Positions 18,236 to 27,042 of a stretch of DNA of 64,000 bases are shown piece after piece. Source of the stretch: Nitratidesulfovibrio sp. SRB-5 (GTDB lineage Bacteria; Desulfobacterota; Desulfovibrionia; Desulfovibrionales; Desulfovibrionaceae); the NCBI RefSeq assembly GCF_019931275.1, contig NZ_JAIOTY010000002.1, forward strand, positions 826,131 to 890,130, in the 5' to 3' direction. The notes under the pieces are model-generated. The model made no database searches and was not told where the DNA came from. It saw only the letters and a list, made by a program, of their open reading frames with translations. Every line of letters begins with the position of its first letter. The first letter of the stretch is position 1. Position numbers and translations under genes: made by a program.

Positions 18236-19870
18236 CTACACCCGCACCTTCTTTTCGTACAGGTCCGGCAGGTCGTTTTCCAGCAGCACGGCGTCGCCGG
18301 GGCCGATGTTGGCGGCCAGCCAGGCGCGGGCGGCGGCAAAGTCCGCGCATTCCACCACCAGTTGATCCGGCCCTGCGGCGGCGCGGAAGGCATCCACCAG
18401 CGTGGGGATGCGGGCCGGGGCCACGGCCAGCAGCACGTCGGCGCAGGCCGCGGCGCGCGCGCCGAGTTCCGCGTGGGCGCTGTCGTGCAGCGTGCCCAGT
18501 TCCACCATGCCGGGGGTCACCAGCACGCCGCGCTGCCCGGACTTGCGGTACAGGTCCAGCAGGTCGAGGGCGGAGGCGAAGCCGGAGGGGTTGGAGTTGT
18601 AGGCATCGTCGATGAGCACGGAACCGTCGGGCTGGGGCTTTACCTCCAGCCGGTGGGCGATTTGCGGCAGGCTGCGCAGGGCGCTGACCACCCGCTGCGG
18701 CTCCACGCCCACGCCGCACGCGGCGGCAAAGGCCAGGGCCACGTTGTCCACGTGGTGCATGCCGTGGATGGGCGCGCGCACCTCGTATTCCTGCCCCCGG
18801 TACAGCAGGCGCGCATGGATGCCGGAAAGGTCCTGCCCGGCGTCCAGCACGCGCACCGAAGGTTCCGCCACGCCCGCTCCGCCTGCGTCCGCGTTCACGT
18901 CCGCGCCAGCGCACAGCAGTACCGCGCCCGCGTTGGCGGCTGCAAAGTCGCGCGCGTGGTCGTACGCCAGCAGGGCGGCGGGCAGCACCACCCGGCCCCC
19001 ACGGGCCACGGTGGCGTGCGCCAGTTCGAACTTGGCCCGCACCACGGTGGCCAGATCCTTGAAGCGTTCGTAGTGCGCCGGGCCCACGTTGGTGATGATG
19101 GCGAAATCGGGCGGTGCCAGCCTGCACAGCCGTTCGATGGAGCCGATGCCGTAGGCGCCCATTTCCGCGATGAAGAAGCGGTGCGCGTCGGTCAGCCGTT
19201 CCCGGATGATGCGCGAAATGCCCATGGGCGTGTTGATGCTGCCCGGCGTCATCAGCGTGGGGTGGTAGCAGCCCAGCACATGGGCCAGGATGTGCTTCAC
19301 GCTGGTCTTGCCGTACGATCCGGTGACCGCGATCACCGTGGGAGCAAGGCGCAGCAGCTTTTCGTGAGCCTCGTTCCAGAAGCCCTGCTGGATGCGCGCC
19401 TCCACCGGGGCCAGCGATGCGTTGGCCGCAACCAGCGCCAGCGGCAGCGCCTGCACCCCGAGTATCCAGAACGGCAGCAGCGCAGCGGGTGCGGCGGGGC
19501 ACAGGGCCAGCGCCACGGCGTACACCGCCGTCAGCCCCAGCGCCACGGACAGGATGCGCTTGACCCGCGCGGTGAGCACCAGCTTTTTCTTGGCGGCCTT
19601 GAGGGGGTTGTCTTCCACGGCGGCCACGGCCAGCAGCACGAATCCCGCCGCCCATTTGGCGTACGGTGCGGACTCCGGCGCGGCCAGTGCCGCGCCCCAG
19701 CAGGCCAGCAGGGGCAGGGTGGCGCGCTTGTCGAAGGCGCGGGCGGCGGCCATCCAGCGCAAGAAACGCGGGCCGTCGTATTCTTCCTGCTGAAAGATGT
19801 GCAGCCAGGTCAGGCCGCGCCGCACGGCGAACGCAAGAAACGCCGCGCCCAGAAACAGAGAGCTAGCCAC
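18236..19870 (-). CDS. Mur ligase family protein (MurF-like) with an N-terminal membrane region
   Basis: A 544-residue protein starting at GTG 19870, with AGGAA upstream and an 8-bp overlap with the hydrolase gene. The first 150 residues hold several hydrophobic segments (AGFVLLAVAAVED, LSVALGLTAVYAVALAL) that normal MurF lacks. Then come a Mur ligase ATP-binding domain (VIAVTGSYGKTSVKHIL, GSINTPMGISRIIRERL) and the middle and C-terminal blocks MHHVDNVALAFA and IDDAYNSNPSGF. MurF joins D-Ala-D-Ala to a muramyl-tripeptide. Here the enzyme is membrane-tethered and grouped with a D-Ala-D-Ala ligase and a hydrolase, so a related amino-acid ligation at the membrane is likely. The exact substrate is unknown. 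Confidence 0.85.
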   Translation of the reverse strand: MASSLFLGAAFLAFAVRRGLTWLHIFQQEEYDGPRFLRWMAAARAFDKRATLPLLACWGAALAAPESAPYAKWAAGFVLLAVAAVEDNPLKAAKKKLVLTARVKRILSVALGLTAVYAVALALCPAAPAALLPFWILGVQALPLALVAANASLAPVEARIQQGFWNEAHEKLLRLAPTVIAVTGSYGKTSVKHILAHVLGCYHPTLMTPGSINTPMGISRIIRERLTDAHRFFIAEMGAYGIGSIERLCRLAPPDFAIITNVGPAHYERFKDLATVVRAKFELAHATVARGGRVVLPAALLAYDHARDFAAANAGAVLLCAGADVNADAGGAGVAEPSVRVLDAGQDLSGIHARLLYRGQEYEVRAPIHGMHHVDNVALAFAAACGVGVEPQRVVSALRSLPQIAHRLEVKPQPDGSVLIDDAYNSNPSGFASALDLLDLYRKSGQRGVLVTPGMVELGTLHDSAHAELGARAAACADVLLAVAPARIPTLVDAFRAAAGPDQLVVECADFAAARAWLAANIGPGDAVLLENDLPDLYEKKVRV

Positions 19871-20783
19871 CGAAGATTTCCTCGCAGAAGGTGTCCAGGG
19901 CGTACACGGCCTGATGGCCGCCCGCCGTCAGAATATCCAGATGCCCGAAGCGCGGCAGCACCTGCAGGTGCGCGTGCGGCAGCAGCCGGGCAAAGTCCTG
20001 CCCCATGGAGGGCGGGGTTTCCGTGTCGTTTTCTCCGTACAGCAGGTGCACGGGGCAGGCCACGCGGGCGGCCACGTCGGACAGGTTCTCGTTGACCACG
20101 CTGACGAACACGGGCCGCAGGGCGCCCGCGTTGGCGTAGTCCGCGCTGCCGAAGAAGCGGCGCACCCGCTCCGCGCCGAGGCCCAGCCAGTTGAGGTGCT
20201 TCAGCGTCTTGAACGCGGCGATGCGGCACCCGCGCGTGAATCTTTCCGTGGGGGTGCGGCGGCGGGGCAGCCCGGCGGCGGCCATCAGGAACAGGCCGTC
20301 CAGCAGGTCCGGATGGCGGGCCGCCAGTTGCAGGCCCACCCGGCAGCCGAAGGAATGCCCCACCCAGATGCGCCTGCCGCGCGGCAGGGTGCGCAGCCAT
20401 GCGGCGGCGTGGTCGGCGTAGTCCTGCGTGCCCCAGGTGGCGGGCGGCATGCCGGAGCGGCCGAAGCCGGGCATGTCCAGCAGGTAGTTGTCCCGCCCGT
20501 GGGTGCAGGTGTTGGCCAGCGGCAGCAGGTTGGCGTGGGTGTGCATCCAGCCGTGCGCCCAAATGATCTGCGGGACAATCCGGGGGACTATTTGCGGGGC
20601 GGGGGTGCCCGCGTCCGCAGGGGCCGTGTCCGGGGCGTTGGCCGACTTTCGGCGGACGGGCGCGGCATTGGGCAGGTGCACCACGTGCAGGTATGGCCCC
20701 CCGTTTGCCACGGTTGAGGAAGTGGAGGAAGCGGCGGCGGAGGTGGCCGCGTCTGCGGCGGTCTGCGGGGTGGCGGAATCCAT
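19863..20783 (-). CDS. Alpha/beta hydrolase
   Basis: A 306-residue alpha/beta-fold hydrolase from the ATG at 20783 (GAGG upstream). After a Ser/Ala/Thr-rich amino-terminal stretch come IIWAHGWMHTHANLLPLA (oxyanion HG), the nucleophile elbow VGHSFGCRVGLQLAARHP (Ser in GHSFG), YGENDTETPP (acid) and FGHLDILTAGG (His), so the catalytic triad looks intact. Coupling to the Mur ligase gene by overlap implies a joint function, perhaps cleavage or transfer of an ester or amide on a cell-wall intermediate. No secretion signal is evident. Confidence 0.85.
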   Translation of the reverse strand: MDSATPQTAADAATSAAASSTSSTVANGGPYLHVVHLPNAAPVRRKSANAPDTAPADAGTPAPQIVPRIVPQIIWAHGWMHTHANLLPLANTCTHGRDNYLLDMPGFGRSGMPPATWGTQDYADHAAAWLRTLPRGRRIWVGHSFGCRVGLQLAARHPDLLDGLFLMAAAGLPRRRTPTERFTRGCRIAAFKTLKHLNWLGLGAERVRRFFGSADYANAGALRPVFVSVVNENLSDVAARVACPVHLLYGENDTETPPSMGQDFARLLPHAHLQVLPRFGHLDILTAGGHQAVYALDTFCEEIFGG

Positions 20784-21158
20784 GCTGGCCTCAGGATGGT
20801 GTGTTCGGCGTGGCGGCCATTGCCCCTGTGCGTAAAGGCACGCGGGCGACAATGATGAGGGCGGGGCAAACGGCGTGGCGCGCCCCGTGGTGTACACCGG
20901 GGGCCCGCGAAGGGGCAAGGGGCGGGCGTATGGGGGCCCAACGGGCTGGGCCCGGACAGGTTGAGGCAGACAGGCTGGGGCCGGACAGGCTGAGACAGGC
21001 AGGTTGGGGGCAACACACTGGGCAAGGCTGCGGGCAGGGAGAAGCCCTTTGCCAGTGTTGCCCGCGCGAGGGCGACAAAACAAACGCGCGCCATCCGGCG
21101 GGGACGGCGCGCGTTGCATGCGAAAGAGGCAGGGGGACACGTATGTCCCCGGCAGTGA
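20784..21158. other. Non-coding gap between ddl and the hydrolase gene
   Basis: It contains two hairpins behind ddl (21133-21150 with arms GGGGACA/TGTCCCC, and the terminator at 21084-21114) and an imperfect GC-rich repeat tract near 20955-21010 (units like GACAGGCTGGGGCCG). No gene is supported. Confidence 0.5.
21078..21114 (-). terminator. Rho-independent terminator after ddl
   Basis: ACGCGCGCC and GGCGCGCGT form a perfect 9-bp stem. On the minus strand it runs into TTGTTTTGTC. It would separate ddl from the hydrolase/Mur ligase pair. Confidence 0.6.
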
Positions 21159-22385
21159 CTACCGGCGGGGGAACAGCCGGGCGGCCTCGGGGGTCGGGTC
21201 CTCCGGGCAGGCGGTGTGCCGGGCCATGGCCCGCGCCTCGTCGATCATCAGCGAGAGCAGCCGGGTGAAGCGTATCGGGCTTTCCGCCGCTTCCCACAGG
21301 AAAAACGCGAACGAACCGGGGATGGGGTTCACCTCGTTCAGCCACACCTCGTCGCGGGTGGCGTCGTACATGAAGTCCATGCGCGGCGCGCCGGTGCCGC
21401 CAAAGGCCGCGTAGGTGCGCACCGCAAAGTCGCGGATGCGGCCTTCCAGGCTTTCGGGAAGGTCGGGGTTGATCTCTCGCGTCAGCGAAAGCATGCCCGC
21501 GCTGCCGGAATCGCCCGCGCTCTTGGTGCCGCCCATTCCGCCGGTCTTGCTGCCGGTCTTTCCGCCCGACGAAAGGTACTTCTGGCGAAAGTCCAGCAGT
21601 TCGCTGTCGCGCTTGGGCCGCTCGATGGCCGAGGTGGCGTGCCCCTCGCCGTCGCGCCGCACCGAAATGTTGTACTCCACGCAGCCGTCCAGATACGGCT
21701 CCACGATGGCCACGGTGTCGTTCCTGAACAGGCCGGGCAGCACCGCTTCGATGTCCTCGATGGAATCCACCTTGGCCACGCCGATGCTGCTGCCAAGGTG
21801 CGCGGGCTTCAGGCAGCCGGGCAGGGTGATGCCCGCCAGCGCGGCCTCGATGTCGGCGCGCGGGGGCAGCAGGCCGCCCACGGGCTTGCGCAGCACCGCG
21901 CAGGGCAACATGGGAATGCCGGTGCCGGCCAGGGCCTGCTTGGTGGCCGCCTTGTCCATGAAGATGGCGGAAGCCAGCACGCGCATGCCGGTGTAGGGAA
22001 TGCCAACGGCCTCGAACAGGCCCTGCATGTCGCCGTCTTCGCCGTAGGGACCGTGGAAGGCGGGGATGGCCACGTCGAAGGGAATGCGCCTGGGCTTGCC
22101 GAACAGCCTGGAGGTCTGCTCCACCAGCATGCCGCCCTTGCCGGGGGCGATTTCCAGCGACACGGCGGGCAGGCCGTCGGCCTCGCGGGCGGGGATGTAG
22201 GTGGCGCGGTCCAGCAGTTTTTCGCCGGTGCGCCAGACGCCGCAGCGGTCCACGTAGACGGGCACGGGTTCGTACTGCGCGGCGTCCAGGGCCTGGATGA
22301 CCTGCAAGCCGGTGACGATGCTGACGTCATGCTCGGGCGAACGCCCGCCGAAAAAGACCGCGACGCGGATTTTGCCGTTGGACAT
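21159..22385 (-). CDS. ddl: D-alanine--D-alanine ligase
   Basis: A 408-residue ATP-grasp enzyme starting MSNGKIRVAVFFGGRSPEHDVS, with AGGAAG upstream of the ATG. Family marks: HGPYGEDGDMQGLFEAVGIPYTG, MDKAATKQALAGTGIP, LKPAHLGSSIGVAKVDS and MDFMYDATRDEVWLNEVNPIPG. It joins two D-alanines for peptidoglycan precursors. An unusual Gly/Ser/Thr/Lys-rich insert of about 30 residues sits near 320 (GGKTGSKTGGMGGTKSAGD), and the protein is longer than the usual 310-370. It is oriented with the hydrolase and Mur ligase, which suggests an accessory cell-wall pathway separate from the main dcw cluster. Confidence 0.9.
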   Translation of the reverse strand: MSNGKIRVAVFFGGRSPEHDVSIVTGLQVIQALDAAQYEPVPVYVDRCGVWRTGEKLLDRATYIPAREADGLPAVSLEIAPGKGGMLVEQTSRLFGKPRRIPFDVAIPAFHGPYGEDGDMQGLFEAVGIPYTGMRVLASAIFMDKAATKQALAGTGIPMLPCAVLRKPVGGLLPPRADIEAALAGITLPGCLKPAHLGSSIGVAKVDSIEDIEAVLPGLFRNDTVAIVEPYLDGCVEYNISVRRDGEGHATSAIERPKRDSELLDFRQKYLSSGGKTGSKTGGMGGTKSAGDSGSAGMLSLTREINPDLPESLEGRIRDFAVRTYAAFGGTGAPRMDFMYDATRDEVWLNEVNPIPGSFAFFLWEAAESPIRFTRLLSLMIDEARAMARHTACPEDPTPEAARLFPRR

Positions 22386-22959
22386 GATGGCTTCCTGTAT
22401 GGTTTGCGGGCGCGGCGCGGGGCCGTGCGGCCCGCCATGTGGCGGTGGCGGGGTGACCTGCCGCGCGGCGCTGGCCTTCCGGAATGCGGGAGACGGCGCG
22501 CGGCGGGTGCCAGCCTGTGGCACCCTTGCCCCATGGCGCCGTGGGTGTCAATTGGCAGGTGGGCGGCGCGGGGCGCCCGGACGGGTGCGGCGGAACGGAC
22601 GGAAGTGCCCGGCGCGGGGGCGGTGCCGTCATGGTTGTAGCGCCGGGGCGTCCCCTGCACAAGGGCCGGTTGGGGCCGGGTGCAGACCGGACGTGGACCG
22701 GACGTGGACCGGACGTGGACCGGACGCGGGCCGGGCTGGCGACGGGGCGGGTGACGGGGCTGGTGACGGGGCGGGTGACGGATGCTTGCCGGAGTGGGCC
22801 GGACGGGTGGAGACCACGTGGCGGTCACGCCGAGGGCACGGGGCCGCTTGCCGCGCCGGGGCGGCTGTGCCATGAACGGGACTACGGGCGTGCGGGCAGG
22901 GCTCGTCCTTTCCGGCCTGCGGGCCGCCATCCGGGGTTGCGCCACGGGATGGAAACGAC
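22386..22959. other. Divergent intergenic region rich in short tandem repeats
   Basis: 575 bp between divergent ddl and the molybdopterin fusion gene. It holds two tandem tracts: 22685-22730, about four copies of an 11-12-bp unit (CCGGACGTGGA), and 22738-22781, about three copies of a 13-bp unit (GGGCGGGTGACGG type). Both promoters must lie here, but no convincing -35/-10 pair is visible. Confidence 0.5.
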
Positions 22960-25779
22960 ATGCGCAGCACATCGGCCCATGCTCCCCATGGGGCAGAAGC
23001 GGACTCCGGCCACTCTTCCGGCCACTCTTCCGGCCACGCGGCAGGCCACGCCTGCATCGAACAACGCATCATCACCAGTTGCACCCGCGACTGCCCCAAC
23101 AGCTGCGGGCTTGTGGCCACCGTGCGAGATGGCCGCCTGGTGCGGCTGGCGGGCGACCCGGACCACCCGCTGACGCGCGGCAAGGCCTGCGTCAAGGCGC
23201 AGCGCTACGTGAAGCGGGTGTACAGCCCGGAGCGCATCACGCACCCGCTGCTGCGCGACCACCGCCACCAGCCCTGGCGCCGCGCCACCTGGGACGAGGC
23301 GCTGGACCGCATCGCCGCGCGCATGACCACCATCCGCGACGAATCCGGCACGGAAGCCATCCTGTACTATCAGGGCTATGGCGAACGCACCGCGCTGAAG
23401 CTGCTGAACCGCTACTTCTTCAACCTGTTCGGCGGGGTGACCACCCTGCGCGGCTCGTTGTGCGGCGGGGCGGGGCAGGGGGCGCAGAACCTCGACTTCG
23501 GCCAGCGCGTCTCGCACGACCCGCTGGACCACTGCAACAGCAACTCGCTCATCCTGTGGGGCCGCAACCCGGCGTCCACCCAGATCAGTCTGGTGCCCAT
23601 CCTGCGCGGCATCCGCAAGCGGGGGGGCACGGTGGTGCTGGTGGACCCGGTCCGCAACCGTTCGGCCCCGCTGGCCGACCGGCACATCGCCCCGCGCGCG
23701 GGCACCGACGCCTTTCTGGCCATGGCCGTGACCAAACTCATTGTGCGCGCGGGGGGCGAGGACCGTGAATTCATGGCGCGCCACGCCGAGGGCGCGGCGG
23801 AATACCTGCGCATACTTGACCGGTACACGGTGGACGACCTGTGCGCCCGCTGCGGCGTGGACGTGGCCGACGCGGAATTTCTGGCGGACATGATGCTGCG
23901 CCAGCGGCCCACGTCCATCCTGCTGGGCTGGGGCATGCACCGGCACGAGGCGGCGCACCTGTCCATCCGCGCCGTGGATGCGCTGGGGGCCATCAGCGGC
24001 AACATCGGCGTGCCGGGCGGCGGCGTGAGCCAGGGCTTCGAGGAATACGGCCCCTACGACCAGCAGTACTGGGGCGACGGGTTGAACCCGCCCCGGCGCA
24101 CCCTGTTGCTGCCCGAGATCGGCCGCGAGATTCTGGACGCGCGCGACCCGGAAATCCGCATGCTCATGGTCACGGCGGGCAACCCGGCCTGCATGGCGGC
24201 CGATGCCGGGGCCGTTGCCCGCGCCTTCCGCACGGCGGAATTCGTGGTCTATTCCGGCCACTTCATGGACGACACGGCGGACCTTGCCCACGTCTTCCTG
24301 CCCGCCACCACCTTTCTGGAAGAAGACGACGCCATGGCCAGCTACGGCCACAACTACGTGGGGCCGGTGAACAGGGCCATCGAGCCGGTGGGCGAGTGCC
24401 GCTCGGAATTCATGATGTTCCACGACCTTGCGGCGCGCTTTCCCTTTGCTGACCGCTTCCGGCGCGGCGTGGACGAATGGCTGCGCGACCTGTGCGCGCC
24501 CATGTGGGAACAGGACTGCACGCCGGAGCGGCTGCGCGCCGGGGCCTTCCGGCTGGATGCGCCCATGGTGCCCTACGCGGACAGGACCTTTCCAACGCCG
24601 TCCGGCAGGTTCCGGTTCATGGCCGACTTCGACCCGGCCGGGCTCGGCGCGGTGGACCCCGACTATCCCTACCGCCTGCTGACCATCGCCCCGCACGGGT
24701 ACATCTGCTCCGAACGCACCATGGCCGAGCACGACGCCCTGACCGAGGTGGCGCTGGCCACGGAAGAGGCCGCACGGCTGGGCCTGCCCGACGGCGCGGT
24801 GGTGCGGGTGGAAAGCAGCGTGGGCGCGGTGAAGGCCATCCTGCGCACCGCAGACGGCCAGCGTCCGGACATCCTGGTGGCCGAGCGGGGCGGCTGGAAC
24901 AAGGCCGGGCACGGGCTGAACCTGCTCACCCGCGCCCTGTCCAGCCGGGTGGGGCGCGGCACGCCGTACTACGAAACCTGCGTGCGGGTAACCCCGTGGC
25001 CCAACGACGGCGTCACCGGGCTGCGCGTGTTGGTGGTGCGGCCCGGCAACGACGCCCCCGGCGGCAGCTTCTGCAAGGAACTGGCACGCTGCGGCGCGGC
25101 GCTGACCACCCTGCGGCCGGGGCGCGGAGACGCGCTGCCGTCCCGCGACGAGGCCCTGTCCGGGTACGACGCGCTGGTGGTGTTGGGCGGGGCGCAGCAC
25201 CGCCGGGACAACGAAGGTTCGCCCCATTTCCCGCACCTGATGGACCTGCTGCGCGCCTTCGGCGCGGCGGGCAGGCCGGTGGCGGGGATCTGCCTGGGGG
25301 CGCAGCTGCTGGCCCGCGCCCACGGCGGCAGACCGTGGGCCATGGGCGCGCTGGAGTTCGGCTTCGTGCCCCTTGCCCCCACCGAGGCGGGCCTGACTGA
25401 TTCCGTGCTGGGGCCCGCATTGTCCGGCGCGTTGCCCCTGCCGCACCTGATGTCCTTCCATGAAGACACCTTCGACCTGCCGCAAGGGGCCACCCTGCTG
25501 GTGCAGGGCGCCCGGTGCCGCAACCAGTGCTTTCGCGTGGGCAACGCCTCGTACGGTTTCCAGTTCCATCTGGAAGTGGATGCCGCCATCGTGCAGGACT
25601 GGGTGGACATGTTCCGCAAGGGGCGCATGAGCGAATACGCCGCCTGCCGCGAGAAGTTCGACGACGCGTACTTCGACGAACTGGCCCGCGACATGCCCCT
25701 GCTGGCGGAAGCCTCGGAGGCGTTCTGCCGCAAGGTGGCGGCGGCGTGGCTGGGGCTTGCCCGGCAGCGGGGGGATTGA
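22960..25779 (+). CDS. Molybdopterin oxidoreductase fused to a class I glutamine amidotransferase domain
   Basis: A 939-residue protein. A His/Ser/Gly-rich start (repeats of SSGH) is followed by the [4Fe-4S] motif CTRDCPNSC with Cys77 as the fourth ligand, then the molybdopterin domains (YYQGYGERTALKLLN, GSLCGGAGQG, LWGRNPASTQ, GNIGVPGGGVSQG) and the dinucleotide-binding domain (APHGYICSERTMAEHD), about residues 35-690. The last 230 residues are a GATase-1 fold with nucleophile Cys in AGICLGAQLLARAHGG and the His/Glu of GFQFHLEVD. No Tat signal is seen, so it is probably cytoplasmic. No electron-transfer subunit is adjacent. The electron acceptor or substrate and the reason for the amidotransferase are unknown. 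Confidence 0.88.
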   Translation: MRSTSAHAPHGAEADSGHSSGHSSGHAAGHACIEQRIITSCTRDCPNSCGLVATVRDGRLVRLAGDPDHPLTRGKACVKAQRYVKRVYSPERITHPLLRDHRHQPWRRATWDEALDRIAARMTTIRDESGTEAILYYQGYGERTALKLLNRYFFNLFGGVTTLRGSLCGGAGQGAQNLDFGQRVSHDPLDHCNSNSLILWGRNPASTQISLVPILRGIRKRGGTVVLVDPVRNRSAPLADRHIAPRAGTDAFLAMAVTKLIVRAGGEDREFMARHAEGAAEYLRILDRYTVDDLCARCGVDVADAEFLADMMLRQRPTSILLGWGMHRHEAAHLSIRAVDALGAISGNIGVPGGGVSQGFEEYGPYDQQYWGDGLNPPRRTLLLPEIGREILDARDPEIRMLMVTAGNPACMAADAGAVARAFRTAEFVVYSGHFMDDTADLAHVFLPATTFLEEDDAMASYGHNYVGPVNRAIEPVGECRSEFMMFHDLAARFPFADRFRRGVDEWLRDLCAPMWEQDCTPERLRAGAFRLDAPMVPYADRTFPTPSGRFRFMADFDPAGLGAVDPDYPYRLLTIAPHGYICSERTMAEHDALTEVALATEEAARLGLPDGAVVRVESSVGAVKAILRTADGQRPDILVAERGGWNKAGHGLNLLTRALSSRVGRGTPYYETCVRVTPWPNDGVTGLRVLVVRPGNDAPGGSFCKELARCGAALTTLRPGRGDALPSRDEALSGYDALVVLGGAQHRRDNEGSPHFPHLMDLLRAFGAAGRPVAGICLGAQLLARAHGGRPWAMGALEFGFVPLAPTEAGLTDSVLGPALSGALPLPHLMSFHEDTFDLPQGATLLVQGARCRNQCFRVGNASYGFQFHLEVDAAIVQDWVDMFRKGRMSEYAACREKFDDAYFDELARDMPLLAEASEAFCRKVAAAWLGLARQRGD

Positions 25780-25992
25780 ACCCGCCCGCAGGCACCGCCT
25801 GCGCATGCAGGCGAAACTTTGGCCCCGCGCCGGGTTTTTCCGTGCGCGCCAGCGGCGGACGACAGTGGCTTTGGCGCAGTCCCGGGCCTGTGGCACTGAT
25901 GGACATGGCGGCGACTTTGTTCCATGATGCAAAATGGCGGGTGCCGCTGTTACGGTTGCGGCATCCGGCCACGGACTCGTCATGGGGGTGCC

Positions 25993-27042
25993 ATGGTACG
26001 CCGTTTCCGTTTCATCCTGCTGTTGGCGGCGCTGCTGCCGATCATGCTTGCCGGGGGCGCGGCGTTTTCGCAGGCCGCCCCGGCGCGCACTGCGTTGACG
26101 CGGGTGTGCGTGGTGCAGAGTTACCATTCAGACTATATATGGTGTCGGAACATCAATGAAGGCATCCGCGACGCATTGCGGGACGCGGGGGTCGTCATCG
26201 AGGTGTTCTATCTGGACGCCAAGCGCAATCCTTCGCCCGACCATCTGCGCGCCGCCGCGCGGAGCATTGCCGCCCGCATCGCGGAACTGGAACCCAGGGT
26301 GGTGATAACCGTGGACGATGCGGCACAGCTGTACCTGGCCGTGCCGTACCTGATGGGCAAGGGCGTGGACGGCCGAGGGCCGCAGGTGGTGTTCTGCGGG
26401 GTCAACGCCCCGTTGGGCAGCTATGGGTATCCGGCATCCGACGTTACCGGCGTGCGCGAACGCTGGCACTTTCGCGAAGGGTTCGACCTGCTGCGCAAGA
26501 TAGACCCCCGCATCAGGAACGTGGCGGTGCTGCTGGATGATTCGGAATCCGCCGGGTACGTGCTGGCCGACATGCGCGACGACATGACCCGCAACGGTCC
26601 CTTTGCCCTGCAACTGTCCGACGTGGCCATGGTGCGCACCTTTCAGGAATGGAAACGGGCGGTGCTTTCCGCTCAGGAGCATGCCGATGCCCTGGCGCTG
26701 GGCCTGTACCATTCGCTGGTGGATGCCTCCACAGGCAAGACGGTGCCCGCCGAAACCGTGCGCGACTGGAACCTTTCCGTGTTGCGCAAGCCCACGCTGG
26801 GCTTCAGCGATGCCACGCGCGACCATGGCCACCTGTGCGGCATACTGGAGTCTGCCCACGAGCAGGGCCTGCTGGCGGGCCGCATGGTGCGCCATCTGGT
26901 GCTGCGCGGGGGGCGGGCGGGCGACCTGCCCGTGGCCATCAACCAGCAGGGTCTGGTGTTCGTCAACCTGAAGACGGCGGAGCGTCTGGGGCTGGTCATT
27001 CCCTACGAGATCATCAAGGCGGCGGATCTGGTCATCCAATGA
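25993..27042 (+). CDS. ABC-type substrate-binding protein, sensor partner of the next kinase
   Basis: A 349-residue exported protein starting MVRRFRFILLLAALLPIML, a signal peptide with likely cleavage after AAFSQA. The mature part is an ABC_sub_bind/TrpX-like fold (VCVVQSYHSDYIWCRNINEG, VVFCGVNAPLGSYG, KIDPRIRNVAVLLDDSESAG). The ATG at 25993 is preferred over upstream in-frame starts because it is followed directly by the signal peptide. Its stop overlaps the kinase start (ATGA). No permease is present, so it is likely a soluble ligand receptor for the kinase. The fold matches the domain fused into the 12.5-15.8 kb hybrid kinase. Confidence 0.88.
   Translation: MVRRFRFILLLAALLPIMLAGGAAFSQAAPARTALTRVCVVQSYHSDYIWCRNINEGIRDALRDAGVVIEVFYLDAKRNPSPDHLRAAARSIAARIAELEPRVVITVDDAAQLYLAVPYLMGKGVDGRGPQVVFCGVNAPLGSYGYPASDVTGVRERWHFREGFDLLRKIDPRIRNVAVLLDDSESAGYVLADMRDDMTRNGPFALQLSDVAMVRTFQEWKRAVLSAQEHADALALGLYHSLVDASTGKTVPAETVRDWNLSVLRKPTLGFSDATRDHGHLCGILESAHEQGLLAGRMVRHLVLRGGRAGDLPVAINQQGLVFVNLKTAERLGLVIPYEIIKAADLVIQ

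Noticed and set aside
22882-26127. Minus-strand open frame of about 1080 codons opposite the molybdopterin fusion
   Set aside because: It is a shadow of the real gene on the plus strand, with low-complexity composition and no start signal.
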